DNA of 64,000 nt from Shinella yambaruensis (lineage in GTDB: Bacteria > Pseudomonadota > Alphaproteobacteria > Rhizobiales > Rhizobiaceae), in NCBI RefSeq assembly GCF_022899355.1, contig NZ_JALJCK010000003.1, positions 1-64,000 on the forward strand, given 5' to 3'. This document shows positions 47,960 through 57,365 of this stretch, piece by piece; the first letter of the stretch is position 1, and each line of letters begins with the position of its first letter. The notes below the pieces were generated by a model. That model did no database searches. It saw nothing but the letters and a program-made list of their open reading frames with translations, and was not told where the DNA came from. Both the position numbers and the translations under genes were made by a program.

Positions 47960-48640
47960 ATGATGACCAATGAGTCGAAGAAGGCCGACAGCCGCTCGGG
48001 CGCGCGCAAATCCATCCGTTTTCTGCCAATCGCGCCCCTGCCGGAGAACCTGCCCGAAGGACGCCTTGCGATTGCGGACATGGCCAACGCCTTCGGCGTG
48101 ACCCATCGCACGCTGCATTTCTACGAGGAGAAGGGCCTTTTGACCGCGGCCCGCGTCGGCCCCATGCGGGTCTACGGCCCGGATGAGATCCAGCAGATGG
48201 CGGTGGTCAACACCTGTCGCGAGACGGGCATGCCGGTCGCGGTGATCCAGGAACTGCTGGAGCGCCTTTCCGCCGCCGAAAGCCAGGAGGAGGCCGACGG
48301 CGTCTTCCGCAACGCCATGACCGCCCGCAAGCGCGAACTGGTGGCGCAGCAGTCGACGATCCGCCGGCAGATGCAGCAGATCAGCGAACTGCTCGACTTC
48401 AGCTCCGCCCACGAGCCGGAGACGAACGACAACACGCCCCGCGCCCACCTGACACCGGCCGAACTGCGCTGCCTTGCCCTGATGGCGGAAGGCTACCCGA
48501 CGAGCCGCATTGCCCGCGCGCTCGAGATCGAGCCCGGCGAAGTGCAGGTGATGGAAAAGAACATCATTGCCAAGTTCGACAGCAACAACCGTTTCCAGGC
48601 CGTCGCCAAGGCGGTCATGCTCGGCATCGTCGGTCACTGA
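47960..48640 (+). CDS. MerR family regulator with C-terminal LuxR-like HTH
   Basis: 226 residues from ATG 47960. MerR HTH at ~30-100: LAIADMANAFGVTHRTLHFYEEKGLLTAARVGPMRVYGPDE, then a helical dimerisation stretch. Residues ~165-226 form a second HTH of the LuxR/GerE type: LTPAELRCLALMAEGYPTSRIARALEIEPGEVQVMEKNIIAKF. Two DNA-binding domains in one chain is unusual for MerR proteins; there is no metal-binding Cys pair. The target is unknown. Confidence 0.82.
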   Translation: MMTNESKKADSRSGARKSIRFLPIAPLPENLPEGRLAIADMANAFGVTHRTLHFYEEKGLLTAARVGPMRVYGPDEIQQMAVVNTCRETGMPVAVIQELLERLSAAESQEEADGVFRNAMTARKRELVAQQSTIRRQMQQISELLDFSSAHEPETNDNTPRAHLTPAELRCLALMAEGYPTSRIARALEIEPGEVQVMEKNIIAKFDSNNRFQAVAKAVMLGIVGH

Positions 48641-48719
48641 AACCGGCGAGACGGGCCGGACATGACGACCGGCCCCTTCCATCCGCTTCCTGAAAAGCGG
48701 TCCGTCGCGCGGGTCCTGT

Positions 48720-49847
48720 CTATCGCACGACGGTGAGCGTTTCCGCGGCGCGCGTAATGGCGGTGTAGAGCCAGCGTTCGCGCGTGTCGCGGAAAGCAAA
48801 ACTTTCATCGAACAGCACGACATTGTTCCACTGCGAGCCCTGCGCCTTGTGCACGGTCAGCGCATAGCCGAAATCGAACTCGTCATAGCGCTTGCGCGTC
48901 GACCAGGGGATTTCCTCGTCGAGGTTCTCGAAGGCGGCCTTCAGGAGCTTGATCTTGGCCGCGCCGCGATCCATGTCGTCGTCCTCCGGCCGGATCATCA
49001 GGTTGATGCCGGGCTTCACCGTCTCCTTGGACGAGCTCATCACCTGCCAGAGCGAGCCGTTGAGCAGGCCCTTGGCCGGGTCATTGCGCAGGCACACCAG
49101 CTTGTCGCCGGATTGCGGATAGTCGGTGGTAAAGCCCTTCAGCTCGCGCAGGCGCTGGTTGTAGCGCCGCCGCGTCCGGTTCGTGCCGACGAGCACCTGG
49201 TCGGCATCGAGCACGAGCGTCTGGTCCACCTCGTTGCGACCGATGACGCGCGCGGCGCCATAGTCGCCATAGGCGATGTCGCTGCCCTCGCGCACCTGCA
49301 TGGCGAGCTGGATGATCGGATTGTCGCGCGCCTGCCGGTGGATGTCCGTCAACAGATAGTCCGGCTCCTGGTTGGTGAAATAGCCGCCGCCGGAAACGGG
49401 CGGCAGCTGGCCGGGATCGCCGAGCACGAGGATCGGCGTGCCGAAGCTCATCAGGTCCTTGCCGAGCGCCTCGTCGACCATCGAGCATTCGTCGACGACG
49501 ACGAGGGCGGCCTTGGCGACCGGGCTCTGGCGGTTGATGGAGAACATCGGCGAGACCGAGGTCTTGCCCGTCTCCTCGTCCGCCACCTCCTCTTCCCCGC
49601 GCGGACGGTAGATCAGCGAGTGGATCGTCTTGGCGTTGGTCGCGCCCTTGGAGCGCAGCACCTGGGCGGCCTTGCCGGTGAAGGCGGCGAACAGCACCTC
49701 GCCGTCGACATTCTCCGCAAAGTGGCGGGCAAGCGTCGTCTTGCCCGTGCCGGCATAGCCGAACAGGCGGAACAACGGCTCGCGCCCGTCCTTCAGCCAC
49801 CGCGCGACGGCCTTCAGCGCGTCATCCTGTTGGGGTGCAAATTCCAT
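48720..49847 (-). CDS. ATP-dependent RecD-like DNA helicase
   Basis: 375 residues from ATG 49847, of SF1B type. Walker A FGYAGTGKTTLARHF, Walker B VVVDECSMVDEALG, motif III VLGDPGQLPPV, and the C-terminal UvrD_C2 motif ALTVHKAQGSQWNNVVLFDES. Shorter than RecD2 because it lacks the N-terminal OB and HhH parts; it resembles phage-type Dda/RecD-like helicases common in rhizobia. Role in repair or replication is inferred. Confidence 0.9.
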   Translation of the reverse strand: MEFAPQQDDALKAVARWLKDGREPLFRLFGYAGTGKTTLARHFAENVDGEVLFAAFTGKAAQVLRSKGATNAKTIHSLIYRPRGEEEVADEETGKTSVSPMFSINRQSPVAKAALVVVDECSMVDEALGKDLMSFGTPILVLGDPGQLPPVSGGGYFTNQEPDYLLTDIHRQARDNPIIQLAMQVREGSDIAYGDYGAARVIGRNEVDQTLVLDADQVLVGTNRTRRRYNQRLRELKGFTTDYPQSGDKLVCLRNDPAKGLLNGSLWQVMSSSKETVKPGINLMIRPEDDDMDRGAAKIKLLKAAFENLDEEIPWSTRKRYDEFDFGYALTVHKAQGSQWNNVVLFDESFAFRDTRERWLYTAITRAAETLTVVR

Positions 49848-49994
49848 GACCGGACTTGGCAGGATTCGGCGCCGCGAGGCAAGGGGGACGTGGCCGTTTC
49901 GCGGGCTGGCGGGCGGATTCGTCGCCCGGGCGATTTTCCCCTGTTCGCCGACGCCCTGCCGCGCTATTGAGGGCGCAGTTTTCCGGAGCGATCC

Positions 49995-51083
49995 TTGTCC
50001 CGCGCCTCCCCTCCCTCGAAGAGCACCGTCCCGCCCGCGGGATTCGGCAGGCTGCCCGCCCTCCTGCAATGGTTTGCGGTCGGCGCGCTCTCGGTCGTCA
50101 TCACGGTGCCGCTGGAATTCGGGGGCTTTCCCGCCGCCCTGCTGATGGGACCGATGCTGGCCGGCATCGCCGTGGCGCTGGGCGGGGGAACGATCCGCCT
50201 GCCGCGCATCTTCTTCTTCTTCGTCCAGGTCGTGCTGGCCCTGATGATCGCCACCACGGTCTCCGAGGATTTCCTCGGCACCTTCCAGCGCAACTGGCCG
50301 CTGATGCTGTTCGTCGTGGTCTCCGTCATCAGCATGAGCACGCTGTGCGGCTGGCTGATCACGCGCACCGGCATCCTGCCCGGCACGACGGCGATCTGGG
50401 GCTCCTCCGCCGGCGCCGCCTCGACCATGATGATGATGGCGGAAGCCTACGGCGCCGATGCCCGGCTTGTCGCCTTCATGCAATATCTGCGCGTCGTCTT
50501 CGTTGCCAGCCTTGCCACGCTCGTCGCCCATTTCGGCGGGCACGACGGCGCGGCGGTGCCGCCGCATGCCTGGTTCGAGCCGGTGCCGCTGCCGCCGCTC
50601 GTCCTGATGCTGGCGGTCGGCATCGTCAGCGGCCTCGCCGGCCAGAAGCTGCGCATCCCGGCCGGTGCCTTCCTGGTGCCCTTCGCCCTCGCCGCCGTGC
50701 TCAATGCCTCCGGCGCCATCAGCATCGAGCTGCCGCAATGGCTGCTCGTCGTCGCCTTCACGCTGCTCGGCTGGAACATCGGCCTCGGCTTCACCCGCGC
50801 CATCCTCCTGCATGCGCGCCGGGCGCTCCTGCCGACGGTGCTCTCCATCCTCGCGCTGATCAGCTTTTCCGGCCTGCTTGCCGGCCTGCTGATCCTTCTC
50901 CTCGGCATCGATCCGCTGACGGCCTATCTCTCGACCAGCCCCGGCGGCCTCGATTCCATCGCCGTCATCGCCGCCTCCAGCAAGGTCGACGTCGCCTTCG
51001 TCATGACGCTGCAGACGGCCCGGCTCATCCTGGTGACCCTGTTCGGCCCGTGGCTTGCGCGATTCGTCGCCGATCGGGCTTAG
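49995..51083 (+). CDS. AbrB family membrane protein (putative ammonia monooxygenase/transport)
   Basis: 362 residues from TTG 49995 with GGAG upstream; no better start is in frame. Two repeats of an AbrB-duplication type membrane domain, about ten helices: FPAALLMGPMLAGIAVAL, IWGSSAGAASTMMMMAEAYGADARLVAFMQYLRVV, and later LLVVAFTLLGWNIGLGFTR with TSPGGLDSIAVIAASS. The old annotations 'transcriptional regulator' and 'ammonia monooxygenase' are not supported by the sequence; transport is more likely. Convergent with the nitrile hydratase accessory gene, overlapping by 4 bp. Confidence 0.85.
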   Translation: MSRASPPSKSTVPPAGFGRLPALLQWFAVGALSVVITVPLEFGGFPAALLMGPMLAGIAVALGGGTIRLPRIFFFFVQVVLALMIATTVSEDFLGTFQRNWPLMLFVVVSVISMSTLCGWLITRTGILPGTTAIWGSSAGAASTMMMMAEAYGADARLVAFMQYLRVVFVASLATLVAHFGGHDGAAVPPHAWFEPVPLPPLVLMLAVGIVSGLAGQKLRIPAGAFLVPFALAAVLNASGAISIELPQWLLVVAFTLLGWNIGLGFTRAILLHARRALLPTVLSILALISFSGLLAGLLILLLGIDPLTAYLSTSPGGLDSIAVIAASSKVDVAFVMTLQTARLILVTLFGPWLARFVADRA

Positions 51084-51493
51084 GATCGATCGACATCCAG
51101 CCCAGGCCGGCATGAACTGAAAGGCGATTGGTCCTGGTCCATCGCGTTTTCAAGACGGATGGGTTTTCCATGCGGCGTCGCCTCGGCGGCGCGCGCCCAG
51201 CGGTCGGACAGCGCGGCCTGCTCCGCCTCGCTCGTAATGCCCCTTTCAGCAAGTAGCGAGGACAGCGCGGCAACCCAGCAGTCGAAATAATCGGCACCAT
51301 CGGCCGCCCTTGCGGGCCGGTGAACCTCGCGCGACAGGGCCTCGGCCCACTCGCCCCAGGTGAAGACGCCCCGTTCGTGGAGGCGCACCGTCATCGCGAA
51401 GGCCTGCGCCTGCCAGGGTTCGGCGAAGACCGGATCGCCTTCCCGGGATTTCGGCAGGCCGGGCGAATCGGCCGGCGTCTCACACCGGCTCAA
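51080..51493 (-). CDS. nitrile hydratase accessory/activator protein
   Basis: 137 residues if TTG 51493 is the start; the start is uncertain because it overlaps the beta-subunit stop by 14 nt. The segment DPVFAEPWQAQAFAMTVRLHERGVFTWGEWAEALSREV followed by YFDCWVAALSSLLAERG is homologous to beta-subunit N-terminal regions and to the P14K/NhlE-type activators that insert cobalt into the alpha subunit. Third gene of the operon. Confidence 0.8.
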   Translation of the reverse strand: MSRCETPADSPGLPKSREGDPVFAEPWQAQAFAMTVRLHERGVFTWGEWAEALSREVHRPARAADGADYFDCWVAALSSLLAERGITSEAEQAALSDRWARAAEATPHGKPIRLENAMDQDQSPFSSCRPGLDVDRS

Positions 51494-52139
51494 GATAGCT
51501 CTCCCAGGCGTCGATCGAGACGGTGAGGCCGGGCGCAGCCCCCTCGCCCCAGATCTCCGCCCCGTCGAAGACGACGGTATAGACCCATTGCGGGTTCTCG
51601 CCCCTGCCGTGCGCGCTGTCGTCCGGAAAGACGAAGGAGCCCTGCACGGTCTCGACCACGCCGACCTTGCCGCGGGCGTAACGCGGCAGGCGGGTATGCG
51701 TCGCCGGATTGACATTGCGGGTGCGCACGCGCGCGCCGGCGGCAAACCGCGGCGCCGTGTCGACCGGCCGGTCGCACGGCCCGCCCCTCGCAAGAACGGC
51801 CGGCACCATCTGCGCCGTCAGCACGCGCTTCGGCGTCGCGCCCTTCTCCAGCATCCGGCCCTCGGCAAGCTCCGCCCCGCTGACGAAGCCGTGGCGCTGC
51901 AGAAGCGTTTCCAGCGCCCGGATCCAGATCTCGTAATAGCTTGCGGCAAGATAGGTGGCCGGCGGGATGTTTTCCCGCGCATGGCGGCTTTCGTCGATGG
52001 TCCAGGCGCCGAAGGCGCCGCAGGAAAGCGTCACGCCGAGCGCCCGCTTTTCCCACTCGGCATGGAAATACGGCTCGTTAACCTCCGGCGCGACGGGGCC
52101 GAAACCGTGCAGGCCGCCGAGATCGTGCGGCCCGTTCAT
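51480..52139 (-). CDS. nthB: nitrile hydratase subunit beta
   Basis: 219 residues. [19 protein letters not shown] is the typical beta N-terminus; [53 protein letters not shown] and the SH3-like C-terminal barrel ([36 protein letters not shown]) follow. It forms an alpha/beta heterotetramer with the product of the upstream gene, with which its ATG overlaps (ATGA at 52136-52139). Confidence 0.95.
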   Translation of the reverse strand: MNGPHDLGGLHGFGPVAPEVNEPYFHAEWEKRALGVTLSCGAFGAWTIDESRHARENIPPATYLAASYYEIWIRALETLLQRHGFVSGAELAEGRMLEKGATPKRVLTAQMVPAVLARGGPCDRPVDTAPRFAAGARVRTRNVNPATHTRLPRYARGKVGVVETVQGSFVFPDDSAHGRGENPQWVYTVVFDGAEIWGEGAAPGLTVSIDAWESYLEPV

Positions 52140-52765
52140 GCCCGCGCCTCGGGAGAAAGCGCCAGCCCGGTGCCGATCATGGCATCGCGCGTCACGAGAT
52201 CGGCAAGCGCTTCCTGGTCAAGCCCCTCGCTGCCCGCCGGCCGCTCCGGCACGACGAGATAACGCAGCTCCGCCGTCGAATCCCACACGCGAATCTTCCG
52301 GTCGGCCGGCAGCGTGACGCCGAATTCCTCCAGCACGCCGCGCGGGTCCATCACGGCGCGCGCGCGATAGGCCGGCGCCTTGTACCAGACGGGCGGCAGG
52401 CCGAGCACAGACCAAGGATAACAGGAGCAGAGCGTGCAGACGACGAGATTGTGCGTCTCGCCGTCGTTGAACACCGCCCGCATATGCTCGCCCTGCCGGC
52501 CGGTATAACCGAGGCTGGCGATCGCGGCCGTCGCATCCTGCTTCAGCCAGGCGGCAAAATCCGGCTCCGCCCAGGCCTTGGCGACGACGCGCGCGCCGTT
52601 GCGCGGGCCGATCTTCGTCTCGTAGGTCTCCACGATGACGTCGATGGCCTCCGGATCGATCAGGCCCTTCTCCGTCAGGATGGTTTCGAGCGCGCGCACG
52701 CGCGCTTCCATCGGCGAGAAATGGTTGTCGTGATGATGGTCGTCGTCGTGGTCATGCATGTGCAT
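52136..52765 (-). CDS. nthA: nitrile hydratase subunit alpha, cobalt type
   Basis: 209 residues. The metal claw [18 protein letters not shown] has Thr in CTLCSC, the cobalt form (iron enzymes have Ser). Residues 1-15 are [15 protein letters not shown], with seven histidines, not part of the usual fold. It hydrates nitriles to amides in the cytoplasm. Overlaps nthB by 4 nt; order alpha, beta, activator. No amidase is next to it. Confidence 0.96.
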   Translation of the reverse strand: MHMHDHDDDHHHDNHFSPMEARVRALETILTEKGLIDPEAIDVIVETYETKIGPRNGARVVAKAWAEPDFAAWLKQDATAAIASLGYTGRQGEHMRAVFNDGETHNLVVCTLCSCYPWSVLGLPPVWYKAPAYRARAVMDPRGVLEEFGVTLPADRKIRVWDSTAELRYLVVPERPAGSEGLDQEALADLVTRDAMIGTGLALSPEARA

Positions 52766-52805
52766 GGCAGTCCCTGCGCTCCGGTCCGGCCTTCCTTTTA
52801 CGCGT

Positions 52806-53399
52806 CTAGCGCAGCATCGGCCAGAGGCTTGCGACGAGCAGCAGGGCCATGGTGATATTGAACCATTTCAACCGCACCGGATCGGAGAGCCACTGGCGCA
52901 GCGCCGAGCCGAAGCCGGCCCAGGTGGAGACGCTGGGGAAGTTGACGATGGCGAAGGCGATGCCGACGATCAGCACGCTCATCGTGTAGTTCGCCGCGTT
53001 CGTATAGGTCGCCATGGCGGAGACGGCCATGACCCAGGCCTTCGGATTGACCCACTGGAAGGCGGCGGCTTCAAGGAAGCTCATCGGCCGCGCCCCCGTC
53101 TTGCCTTCGCCAAGCGAGCGCGACGTGCCGATCTTCCAGGCGATCCAGATGAGGTAGGCGCCGCCCGCGAACTTCAGCAGCGTATAGACCAGCGGCACGG
53201 CCTCCAGGAGCGCGCCAAGCCCGAAGCCGACGGCAAGCAGCAGCACGAGGAAACCGACGCCGATGCCGCACATATGCGGGATCGTGCGCACGAAACCGAA
53301 GTTCACGCCGGAGGCGAAGAGCATCATATTGTTCGGGCCGGGGGTGATGGAGGTGGTGAAGGCGAAGACCAGAAGCGCCAGAAAAATCTCGATCTGCAT
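52806..53399 (-). CDS. LysE family translocator (RhtB type)
   Basis: 197 residues from ATG 53399. Six membrane helices; N-terminal [22 protein letters not shown] and [21 protein letters not shown] are the family signatures. Exports amino acids or their derivatives; substrate unknown. It is 40 bp upstream of nthA on the same strand and divergent from the aldo/keto reductase. Confidence 0.9.
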   Translation of the reverse strand: MQIEIFLALLVFAFTTSITPGPNNMMLFASGVNFGFVRTIPHMCGIGVGFLVLLLAVGFGLGALLEAVPLVYTLLKFAGGAYLIWIAWKIGTSRSLGEGKTGARPMSFLEAAAFQWVNPKAWVMAVSAMATYTNAANYTMSVLIVGIAFAIVNFPSVSTWAGFGSALRQWLSDPVRLKWFNITMALLLVASLWPMLR

Positions 53400-53525
53400 G
53401 GGAGGTCCTGAATATCCCGGTTGTTTTTTCCGATTGATAGTCCATCTCCTTGCAACGACCAGCCAATTCTTGTCATGCATGCAATTTGGATGGCTGATGC
53501 ATGGCCCATGCAAGCGGAGCGCAAC

Positions 53526-54371
53526 ATGAAAGCGGAACTACCGGCAGTCACCCTCCCCGGCGGTCGGCAGGTGCCGGCCCTCGGCCTCGGCACCTGGCAC
53601 ATGGGCGAAGGCGATGCCTCGATGGCCGCGGAGGTAAACAGCCTTCGCGCCGGCATCGACCTCGGCATGACGCTGATCGACACGGCGGAAATGTATGCCG
53701 ACGGCGGCGCCGAGACCGTGGTCGGCGAGGCGATCCGGGGCCGGCGCGATGCGGTGTACCTCGTCAGCAAGGTGCTGCCCTACAATGCGAGCCGCAGCGG
53801 CACGATTGCCGCCTGCGAGGCGAGCCTGAAGCGCCTCGGCACCGACCATGTCGACCTCTACCTCCTGCACTGGCGCGGCCGCCATCCGCTCGCCGAGACG
53901 GTCGAGGCCTTCGAGGCGCTGAAGGCTGAGGGCAAGATCGGCGCCTGGGGCGTCTCCAATTTCGACAAGGACGACATGCTGGAACTGCTCGACGCCGCCG
54001 AGCCCGCCCGCCCCGCCGCCAACCAGGTGCTCTACAACCTGTCCCGCCGCGGCATCGAGTTCGATCTCCTGCGCTGGAGCCAGGTGCAGGGCATCCCGAT
54101 CATGGCCTATTCGCCGCTCGACGAGGGCCGCCTCGTCGGCCATCCGGTGCTGGAGGAGATCGGCCGCATCCACAAGGCGAGCTCCGCCCAGGTCGCCCTC
54201 GCCTTCCTCCTGACCAGACCCGGCGTCATCGCCATCCCGAAGTCCGGCTCGCCGGACCGGGTGCGCGAAAACTTCCACGCCGCCGAGATCCGCCTGACCT
54301 CGGAGGACCTCCGCCTCCTCGACGAAGCCTTCCCGCCGCCGACGCGCAAGCGGCCGCTGGAGATGATCTGA
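53526..54371 (+). CDS. aldo/keto reductase
   Basis: 281 residues from ATG 53526 (GGAG upstream). TIM barrel with the tetrad Asp in [20 protein letters not shown] (Asp, Tyr), Lys in YLVSKVLP, His in [15 protein letters not shown] site [16 protein letters not shown]. Cytoplasmic NADPH reductase of aldehydes or ketones of unknown range (prokaryotic 2,5-DKG reductase relatives). Followed by a hairpin at 54388. Confidence 0.92.
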   Translation: MKAELPAVTLPGGRQVPALGLGTWHMGEGDASMAAEVNSLRAGIDLGMTLIDTAEMYADGGAETVVGEAIRGRRDAVYLVSKVLPYNASRSGTIAACEASLKRLGTDHVDLYLLHWRGRHPLAETVEAFEALKAEGKIGAWGVSNFDKDDMLELLDAAEPARPAANQVLYNLSRRGIEFDLLRWSQVQGIPIMAYSPLDEGRLVGHPVLEEIGRIHKASSAQVALAFLLTRPGVIAIPKSGSPDRVRENFHAAEIRLTSEDLRLLDEAFPPPTRKRPLEMI

Positions 54372-54387
54372 TCCTTCTGAAAAGAAA

Positions 54388-54415
54388 AGGGCTTTTCCTT
54401 TTCCTGAAAAGCCCT
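54388..54415 (+). terminator. hairpin after the aldo/keto reductase gene
   Basis: AGGGCTTTTC-N8-GAAAAGCCCT is a perfect 10-bp stem 17 nt past the stop, without a T-run. Confidence 0.6.
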
Positions 54416-54429
54416 CCCCCACCCGCGAC

Positions 54430-54516
54430 GTCATCCTCGGGCTTGACCCGAGGACCCACCCACAAACTCAAGGCGCGCCGTGTCACGTGGATCCTCGGGT
54501 CAAGCCCGAGGATGAC
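54430..54516. repeat. paired ATCCTCGGG-type palindromic elements
   Basis: GTCATCCTCGGGCTTGACCC at 54430-54449 with its continuation to 54455, and its inverted copy at 54490-54516, each contain an internal dyad TCCTCGGG/CCCGAGGA. This is a dispersed intergenic repeat frequent in Rhizobiales. It separates the AKR hairpin from ilvH. Confidence 0.7.
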
Positions 54517-54599
54517 GGAGGAGAGGCTTGAGGCTCTGCCAAGACGTCCAACGCGGAAGCTTCGTCCGACAGGTTGAAAGCACTCGCCCCTCTACCCGC

Positions 54600-55172
54600 T
54601 CACATGCCCTGCGGGCCGCGGTTCATCGCGGCGATGCCCGTGCGACACACTTCGCTGAGGCCGAGCGGCTTCATGATCGCGACGAACTGGTCGACCTTGG
54701 ACGATTTCCCCGTGATCTCGAAGATGAAGTGGTCCGTGGTCGCATCGACGACCTTGGCGTGGAAGGCGTCGGCAAGGCGCAGGGTTTCCGCGCGCATCTC
54801 GCCGGAGCCCGTGACCTTGACCAGCGCCACCTCGCGTTCGATCGGCCGTTCCTGGCCGAGCACCTTTGCACGAACGGTGAGATCGACGACCCGGTGCACC
54901 GGCACGATGCGTTCGAGCTGCGACTTGATCTGTTCGAGAACGCTGGGCGTGCCGCGCGTCACGATGGTGATGCGCGAAAGATGCGCCTCGTGCTCGGTCT
55001 CGGAAACCGTGAGGCTCTCGATGTTGTAGCCGCGGCCGGAGAACAGGCCGATGACGCGGGCAAGCACGCCCGGCTCATTGTCGACGAGCACGGAGAGCGT
55101 GTGGCTCTCCGCGACCTGGGTTTCCTTGGCGATGAAATAGGCAGAGCCGGTGGGCTGAAGGTGTGCGTTCAT
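54600..55172 (-). CDS. ilvH: acetolactate synthase small (regulatory) subunit
   Basis: 190 residues from ATG 55172 with GAGGAAAG upstream. N-terminal ACT domain HTLSVLVDNEPGVLARVIGLFSGRGYNIESLTVS, which binds valine; C-terminal domain with HFIFEITGKSSKVDQFVAIMKPLGL. It activates the catalytic subunit and confers feedback inhibition. Follows ilvI by 71 bp, same operon and attenuator. Confidence 0.96.
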   Translation of the reverse strand: MNAHLQPTGSAYFIAKETQVAESHTLSVLVDNEPGVLARVIGLFSGRGYNIESLTVSETEHEAHLSRITIVTRGTPSVLEQIKSQLERIVPVHRVVDLTVRAKVLGQERPIEREVALVKVTGSGEMRAETLRLADAFHAKVVDATTDHFIFEITGKSSKVDQFVAIMKPLGLSEVCRTGIAAMNRGPQGM

Positions 55173-55243
55173 GATGTTCTTTCCTCACGCAATTCCAAAC
55201 GCAAAACCGCTTCACGCTTTTGCTGGAATTGCTCTCCTTTCCA

Positions 55244-57022
55244 TCAAACGAGCTGGCGGCCCTTGGCGTCGATCGCATTGGCGACCGCTTCGTCCGTGGC
55301 CTCGTCGGGCAGCAGCATTTCGTTGTGCGCCTTGCCCGAGGGGATCATCGGGAAGCAGTTGGCGAGGTTCGCCACGCGGCAATCGAAGATGACCGGGCGC
55401 TTGACGTCGATCATCTCCTGGATCGCGCCGTCGAGATCGCCGGGCTTGTCGCAAGCGATGCCGACGCCGCCATAGGCTTCCGCGAGCTTGACGAAGTCAG
55501 GCATCGCCTCCGTGTATGAGTTCGAAAGGCGGTTGCCGTGCAGCAGCTGCTGCCACTGGCGCACCATGCCCATGTACTGGTTGTTCAGGATGAAGATCTT
55601 GACCGGCAGGTTATACTGCACGGCACAGCTCATCTCCTGGATGCACATCTGGATCGAGGCATCGCCCGCGATGTCGATGACGAGGCTGTCGCGGTGCGCG
55701 ACCTGCACGCCGATCGCCGCCGGGAAGCCGTAGCCCATCGTGCCGAGGCCGCCCGAGGTCATCCAGCGGTTCGGCTGCTCGAAGCCGTAGAACTGCGCCG
55801 CCCACATCTGGTGCTGGCCGACTTCCGTCGTGATGTAGGTGTCGCGGTCCTTGGTCAGCTCGTAGAGGCGCTGGATCGCGTATTGCGGCATGATCACGTC
55901 GTCGCTCGCCTTGTAGGCGAACGAGTTGCGCGCGCGCCACCTGGCAATCGACGTCCACCAGTCCGCCTGGACCGCCTTGTCGTAATCCTTCGCGGCAGCG
56001 CGCCACTGGCGGACCATGTCCTCCAGGATCGCGCCGACATCGCCGAGGATCGGAACGTCGACGCGGACGTTCTTGTTGATCGAGGACGGGTCGATGTCGA
56101 TATGGATCTTCTTCGAGTTCGGCGAGAAGGCGTTGAGGCGGCCGGTGATGCGGTCGTCGAAGCGCGCGCCGATGCAGACCATGACGTCGCAGTCGTGCAT
56201 CGCCATGTTCGCCTCGTAGGAGCCGTGCATGCCCAGCATGCCCAGCCAGTTCTTGCCGGAGGCCGGATAGGCGCCGAGGCCCATCAGCGTCGAGGTGATC
56301 GGGAAGCCGGTGATCTCGACCAGCTCGCGCAGCAGGCGCGAGGCTTCCGGTCCGGAATTCACGACGCCGCCGCCGGAATAGATGACCGGCCGGCGGGCCG
56401 AGCGCATCAGGCTGACGGCGGCCGCGATCTGGTTCGCGTCGCCCGTGAGCTTCGGCTGGTAGCTCTTCTGGATGGGCGCGGCGGAGGGCGGCGTATAGGT
56501 GCCGGTCGCGAACTGGACGTCCTTCGGGATATCGACGACGACGGGACCGGGACGGCCGGACTGCGCGATGCGGAAGGCCTCGTGGATGATGCGGGCGAGA
56601 TCGTTGACGTCCTTGACCAGCCAGTTGTGCTTGGTGCAGGGGCGCGTGATGCCGACCGTATCGCATTCCTGGAAGGCATCCGATCCGATGAGCGTGGTCG
56701 GAACCTGGCCGGTGAGGCAGACGAGCGGGATGGAATCCATCAGCGCATCCTGCAGCGGCGTGACGGCATTGGTCGCGCCCGGGCCCGAGGTGACGAGCAT
56801 GACGCCGACCTTGCCGGTGGAGCGGGCATAGCCTTCGGCCATGTGGCCGGCGCCCTGCTCGTGGCGCACGAGGATATGCTCGATGTCGTCCTGCTGGAAG
56901 ATCTCGTCATAGATCGGCAGGACGGCACCGCCCGGATAGCCGAAGATATGTTCCACGCCATTGTCTTTCAGGGCCTGCAAGACAATTTCGGCGCCCGTCA
57001 TCTGATTTTCTGTTCCGCTCAT
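55244..57022 (-). CDS. ilvI: acetolactate synthase large (catalytic) subunit
   Basis: 592 residues from ATG 57022. ThDP enzyme: HIFGYPGGAVLPIYDE with the catalytic Glu further on in HEQGAGHMAEGYARSTG, GPGATNAVTPLQDALMDSIPLV, and the ThDP motif GDASIQMCIQEMSCAVQYNLPVKIFILNNQYMGM. Makes acetolactate and acetohydroxybutyrate, feeding IlvC. Transcription passes through the leader peptide and attenuator at 57077-57193. Confidence 0.96.
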   Translation of the reverse strand: MSGTENQMTGAEIVLQALKDNGVEHIFGYPGGAVLPIYDEIFQQDDIEHILVRHEQGAGHMAEGYARSTGKVGVMLVTSGPGATNAVTPLQDALMDSIPLVCLTGQVPTTLIGSDAFQECDTVGITRPCTKHNWLVKDVNDLARIIHEAFRIAQSGRPGPVVVDIPKDVQFATGTYTPPSAAPIQKSYQPKLTGDANQIAAAVSLMRSARRPVIYSGGGVVNSGPEASRLLRELVEITGFPITSTLMGLGAYPASGKNWLGMLGMHGSYEANMAMHDCDVMVCIGARFDDRITGRLNAFSPNSKKIHIDIDPSSINKNVRVDVPILGDVGAILEDMVRQWRAAAKDYDKAVQADWWTSIARWRARNSFAYKASDDVIMPQYAIQRLYELTKDRDTYITTEVGQHQMWAAQFYGFEQPNRWMTSGGLGTMGYGFPAAIGVQVAHRDSLVIDIAGDASIQMCIQEMSCAVQYNLPVKIFILNNQYMGMVRQWQQLLHGNRLSNSYTEAMPDFVKLAEAYGGVGIACDKPGDLDGAIQEMIDVKRPVIFDCRVANLANCFPMIPSGKAHNEMLLPDEATDEAVANAIDAKGRQLV

Positions 57023-57076
57023 CGGATTTCCGTCCGTCTCTTTCGTATTTCGGGTGATTATCGAATTTCTGGGCAT

Positions 57077-57156
57077 AAAAAAAGGCCCCTTGGAGGAGCC
57101 TGTTTACCGCGCATGGGTGCTTTCGCCGGGTGGTTACACCACCCTGCCCATGCGCG
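57077..57156 (-). promoter_or_regulatory. ilvIH attenuator: leader hairpins and terminator
   Basis: Read on the minus strand: GCGCATGGG pairs with CCCATGCGC (57110-57156 overall) enclosing GGGTGGT/ACCACCC, overlapping the end of the leader peptide. Then AGGCTCC-TCCAA-GGGGCCT (about 57084-57102) followed by seven T (57077-57083) is a Rho-independent terminator 55 nt before ilvI. This is the layout of translation-coupled attenuation. Confidence 0.85.
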
Positions 57157-57193
57157 TTCCCACCACAAGAATGATAGAGGTCAGATTTTTCAT
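57134..57193 (-). CDS. ilvIH leader peptide, rich in branched-chain codons
   Basis: ATG 57193 to TAA 57134-57136 encodes MKNLTSIILVVGTRMGRVV (19 residues), with nine Ile, Leu or Val. The control run IILVV and the final VV are placed so that a ribosome stalled for lack of these amino acids would disturb the first hairpin and prevent the terminator at 57077-57102. Classic leader peptide of branched-chain operons. Confidence 0.85.
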   Translation of the reverse strand: MKNLTSIILVVGTRMGRVV

Positions 57194-57365
57194 GGGGCGA
57201 AGTGTTAACGGCAAAGCCCCCGCGCGTCAACGCCTTTCCGTCTGTTTCGCAATGGCACGGATTCTGGTGTGAGCGTCAAATTACAACCAAAGGATGTATC
57301 AGGACGAAACGTCTTATTAAGCGGCAATCATTAGACTTCGCCTTTGATGGCAAGGAGTGCCGTGA

